This document shows positions 60,838 to 64,000 of a stretch of DNA of 64,000 bases, piece by piece. Positions within the stretch are counted from its first letter, which is position 1; each line of letters opens with the position of its first letter. The notes under the pieces were generated by a model. That model saw only the letters and a program-made list of their open reading frames with translations. It made no database searches and was not told the origin of the DNA. Position numbers and translations under genes: made by a program. The stretch is taken from the NCBI GenBank assembly GCA_036924285.1, contig JAYKYS010000009.1, positions 24,594,001 through 24,658,000 of the forward strand. Direction: 5' to 3'. Origin of the DNA: Asterella californica. Taxonomy: Eukaryota > Streptophyta > Marchantiopsida > Marchantiales > Aytoniaceae.

Positions 60838-61130
60838 TGATAACTGTACTCCAAGTCTCTTAGAATATAGAACTTTATCTCTCACAACAGAATACTACCA
60901 GCCTATTAGAACTGGTAGAGACAGAAAGGATCTCGACTCATACTACTCTACAAAGAGTATGGATTAATATACTACTGGTACATAACTGCTGTCACCTCGA
61001 AGTGTCTCACCTAACTGCTGTCACAATGCTTCTCACATCAAAGTCATATCACAAGTCATCTTTTCTTTTCTTTTCTTTTGTCCTTTTACGTTCCGTAGAG
61101 TTTAGATGTGACATTCTAATGATATTAACA
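60838..61130 (-). repeat. 3' LTR of the nested minus-strand copia
   Basis: 293 bp, TGATAACTG...GATATTAACA on plus, which is TGTTAATATC...CAGTTATCA on the element strand (TG...CA). The inner neighbour on the minus strand is TGAAGGAGGG, a polypurine tract. A (CTTTT)n run lies at 61062-61082. Confidence 0.75.
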
Positions 61131-61940
61131 CCCTCCTTCATTAGAACATCACTTCCTCTATACCTAATAAATCTCTAATATGTATAACCTTAGCTTTGGT
61201 AAAAATATCAGCTAGCTGGTCTTCTGATGGACAATATTTCAGTTTGACTATCTTAGTTTCAATTTTCTTCCTGATATGATGTAACTTTGTCTCCGAACCT
61301 TTTGTTCTTTCTCTGATAACCTTGTTGTTAGTCAAGAAATTGCACTCTGATTATCCACATGTACTACTGTAGGTCCAGATATCTTTTCTCTCATCTCGAG
61401 CAATAAATTCTTTAACCAGATCAAGGTTATAGAACCATCACTAAGAGCAATGTATTCAATTTCCGTTGAAGACCTTGCTACTGTATTCTGCTTCTTGTTG
61501 CTCCAACTGATAATTCCACCTGAACATAAGTTGAAGCATGCACCTGATGTGGATTTTCTGTTGCTAGTTTCTCCAGCCCAATCACTATCACTGAAACTAT
61601 GAAGTTCACTTCTCCTCTCCTTAAATATAAGACCAAGATGATAGTACCTTTGAGATATCTCAGAATTCTCTTTGCAGCAACCCAATGAGATGAATTTGGA
61701 CAATGCATAAATTGACTTAGTCTCCCAACAACATAACAAATATCAGGTCTTGTATGTATGAGATATATGAGTTTACCAATTAATTTTCTATACACATATT
61801 CTTCAATGGTATTGTCAGCTGTTATCTCCTCAAAACCACTTTCTTGTTCCATAGGTGTTGCTGATGACTTGCAATCTTCCATCTGAAACTCTCCAAGTAT
61901 AGACTTTATGTATGCTTGTTGTGAAAGCATCACCAAAATA
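60838..61940 (-). mobile_element. 5'-truncated copia inserted antisense into the plus-strand copia
   Basis: A 3' LTR (60838-61130) is followed on the minus strand by the copia RNase H and RT C-terminal part up to about 61940, where similarity stops. Minus-strand blocks: LSQQAYIKSILGEFQMEDCK, THTRPDIC-like IHTRPDICYVVGRLSQFM, FSDSDWAGETSNRKSTSG, SSTEIEYIALSDGS, VHVDNQSAIS and EDQLADIFTKA. One or two frameshifts are present. It sits exactly where the plus-strand copia should go from linker to RT. No 5' LTR and no clear target duplication remain, so 5' truncation or deletion followed insertion. Confidence 0.75.
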
Positions 61941-61944
61941 CGAA

Positions 61945-62020
61945 ACTAATCACTGTCGAGAGAGATCGTAATGGATGCAATGAAGCTTGATGTAAAATGG
62001 ATTTGGAAAGCGAAGATCAA
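61945..62020 (+). pseudogene. trace of copia RT start, continuation of 58340-60837
   Basis: Reads ITVERDR and, one frame over, MDAMKLDVKWIWKAKIKS, resembling the W-x-AM-x-x-E start of copia RT. Similarity ends at about 62020. It supports the view that the nested element was inserted between linker and RT. Confidence 0.45.
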
Positions 62021-62341
62021 GAGCTAATATTAAACCTCCATCCACAACCACCACTCTGCAGTTCTTCACTCCTCCATGCAAATCATCGAGAAACCTTCAC
62101 AAATCACCCGCTAAGAGAAAATGCCCCCACAAACCTTCAACCCTCTATCTTATACTCAAATTTAACGACACAGAGTCACTCACGCGAATGTCCATGGATC
62201 ACTCAGTTGCACTTCTCATTATCATGCAATCTCACATCTCAGATAACTATGAACGTGACACATAATATTCTTCCGGCGAGAACATGGAAAAGAAATACAA
62301 CTTAAGTCTTACGAGAATTTCACATAAAAGTCGCACCACAA
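62021..62341. other. no gene
   Basis: Nothing recognisable. Confidence 0.5.
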
Positions 62342-62765
62342 CACGATATTGTCTCTTCATGGATATTTGTTTAAGGACGAATCAAATGAATGTTAATGGA
62401 TCTTTATCGAATGATCGTTTATGGATGTCCATTTAAGAGCACCAGCTGTTCATTACTGGATAACAATTTAAGGACATCTGTCCATTCAAGGGCACTCATT
62501 AAAGAGCATCGGCCGCTCATTATAGAGCGACTATTTATGACGTTTGTCTTATCATGAGCATCTATTTATTAGCGCCGACCGCTCATTATCAAGTGATCGG
62601 ATAAAGACGTCCAACACTCATTGCTGGATGATCGTTTAAAGATGTTCAAAGTTCATGGTAGAGCGACTGGAGATAAAGATGAAAGAGACATAAGATCACT
62701 GATCGCTCATTGTAGGACGATCCACATAAGAGCGCTCATAGGCGACCATTCAAAAGATTGACGTC
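62342..62765 (+). repeat. degenerate minisatellite, ~60-65-bp period
   Basis: Blocks of the type (C/G)CTCATTAT(A)GAGCGA(C/T) followed by TATTTA(A/T)GGACGT and CCATT/CTCATT recur six or more times with strong decay (for example at 62447, 62512, 62580, 62660 and 62707). No open frame is kept through the array. Confidence 0.65.
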
Positions 62766-64000
62766 TTTAGTTTATAGAAACAACAAGTTGTTATTTCACT
62801 CATATAAATATCTGTGGTGCCCACAATTTGCAAGATTGGAGAACTTTTCGAAAATTTTAAGTTAATGATGTGTCTATATAATTGAAGTAACCTTATTACT
62901 TAAGATTACACCCTGCTTAGCGGGAAGATGATCTTAAGGAAATCCGTAGAAAGAAGTCGACTTCTTCGGAAGCCGGAAGCCGGAAGCCAGAGTATGCTTC
63001 CGAGAAGATAGTGACTACTGGAGGTACCAACCGCGCACCAACCAGATAAGAGGTAGGTATACCTACCATGCAGTCATCATCATAGTAGGTAGTCTAGGAT
63101 AGTCGAGCCATTACCTAATCACGAAGAGAAGACAAGGAAGCTGGAGGCACACTAGCACCAGAGCTCTCTTTGCTGCTTCTCAATTTGGGAATTGATCTCG
63201 ATTTAGGAATTGAGGAGGACATTGGAAGTGCGCAGAAGCGAATTGAAGTGAGTGAGTAAGAGAGGACGTCTTCCAGCAGGAAGCGCACTCAAGGTAGAAG
63301 AGTTGGGAATCTCCAAAAGACTAGAAGATTATAAATTGAGGGTCAAGGAGGAAATCGAGAGTGAAGCTTCGAAGTGCAGTAGATCGAGTTCGATTGTGGA
63401 AATGGTGTTGTAGTAGCTCGAGATCGAGGTAGAAGCAAGATCATGGCAAGACATTGAAGGTGAAATCGAAGTCCTGAAGCGCGCAGAAGACTGAAGAAGC
63501 AATCACACTAGAAGCACACTGAGGTTCTTTTCAGGACTTCCCTCTTCTCCATCGCTTCCGTCTTTTGTTTCAAAGTCTCCCACGCTTCCTCAATCATTTG
63601 CAAGAAACCTATCGAACCTTCCCCACTTCTAAATTTTCTCTAAGAAGATTGGACGCGGAAGCGTTGTCCAATTTTTCTCAGCCATCTTCTCCAATCTCTT
63701 CCAGAATTGAAATTGAGCTTCTCCTTCTTCCCATGCCAAAATTTGATGGTCTGATTATCAATTTCTTACTCTACTGCTCTTCTGTCCCAGAATCCGTGGA
63801 CAAAAGACGTGTCTGAATGTTTGGACATTTCCAGAAGCCGAATGTTTACAATTCGCATCAAGTAGTTGGATTGGATTGGAATTGGGGTTGTGAGAAGCTT
63901 GATGTGAATCTAGAGTGAACTTGAGAGTTGATTGTTGTTTCGAGAAGCAAGAAATTGAGAATCAGGCATGTGCCTCACAAGCTTCTTGACTTCTCAAATC
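62766..64000. other. no recognised gene
   Basis: 63565-63816 (+) is open but starts at an ATG with no recognisable domain. A short (GAAGCCG)3 run is at about 62970-62990. Polypurine and polypyrimidine stretches near 63.2-63.6 kb suggest repeat-derived sequence. Confidence 0.45.

Overview
The window looks like nuclear DNA of a seedless land plant, most likely a Selaginella-type lycophyte. It carries a plant FMO1-type flavin monooxygenase and an A-type (CYP71-clan-like) cytochrome P450. Next to them is a piece of CFAP70, a cilium/flagellum protein that flowering plants lack but plants with swimming sperm keep. FMO introns are 110-217 nt. There are no bacterial operons, and most of the rest is plant LTR-retrotransposon debris. 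The lycophyte assignment is an inference.

Layout. 1-7.7 kb: a decayed Ty3/gypsy element (+ strand: gag/protease, RT, RNase H, integrase), split in its protease by a 1.87-kb LTR-like insertion with matched ends and a 4-bp target duplication. 7.7-11.5 kb: repetitive sequence with two tandem-repeat blocks, possibly the gypsy LTR. 11.5-12.1 kb: a Ty1/copia RT-RNase H scrap. 12.43-13.34 kb: two 3'-terminal exons of a CFAP70-like gene. 13.3-17.7 kb: AT-rich, gene-poor. 17.73-20.11 kb: an intact five-exon FMO gene (- strand, 578 aa). 21.08-22.87 kb: an AT-rich element with GAGC...GCTC ends and TTA duplications, probably a Harbinger-type MITE. 22.9-29 kb: no recognised gene, with a perfect 190-bp tandem duplication. 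29.06-34.67 kb: a decayed copia element with both LTRs and an inner insertion. 37.03-43.85 kb: a P450 pseudogene whose first intron holds a nearly intact, very young copia element (37978-43070). 43.85-45.9 kb: possible unidentified spliced coding remnant. 45.9-50.4 kb: another decayed copia with LTRs. 50.999-53.47 kb: an intact three-exon P450 (- strand, 524 aa), paralogue of the pseudogene. 54.8-55.8 kb: a tandem repeat array behind a possible SINE head. 57.6-62.0 kb: a decayed + strand copia interrupted by a 5'-truncated - strand copia. 62.3-62.8 kb: a degenerate minisatellite.

The host genes are thus two intact oxidative enzymes (FMO and P450, both ER/NADPH type), a pseudogene copy of the P450 and a truncated axonemal gene. 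Nothing shows that they share a pathway. The clearest story is evolutionary: a local P450 duplication, decay of one copy, then a recent copia insertion into that dead copy. I found no RNA gene, CRISPR array or novel defence system. Splice junctions were assigned by eye from GT/AG sites, reading frame and protein similarity recalled from memory.
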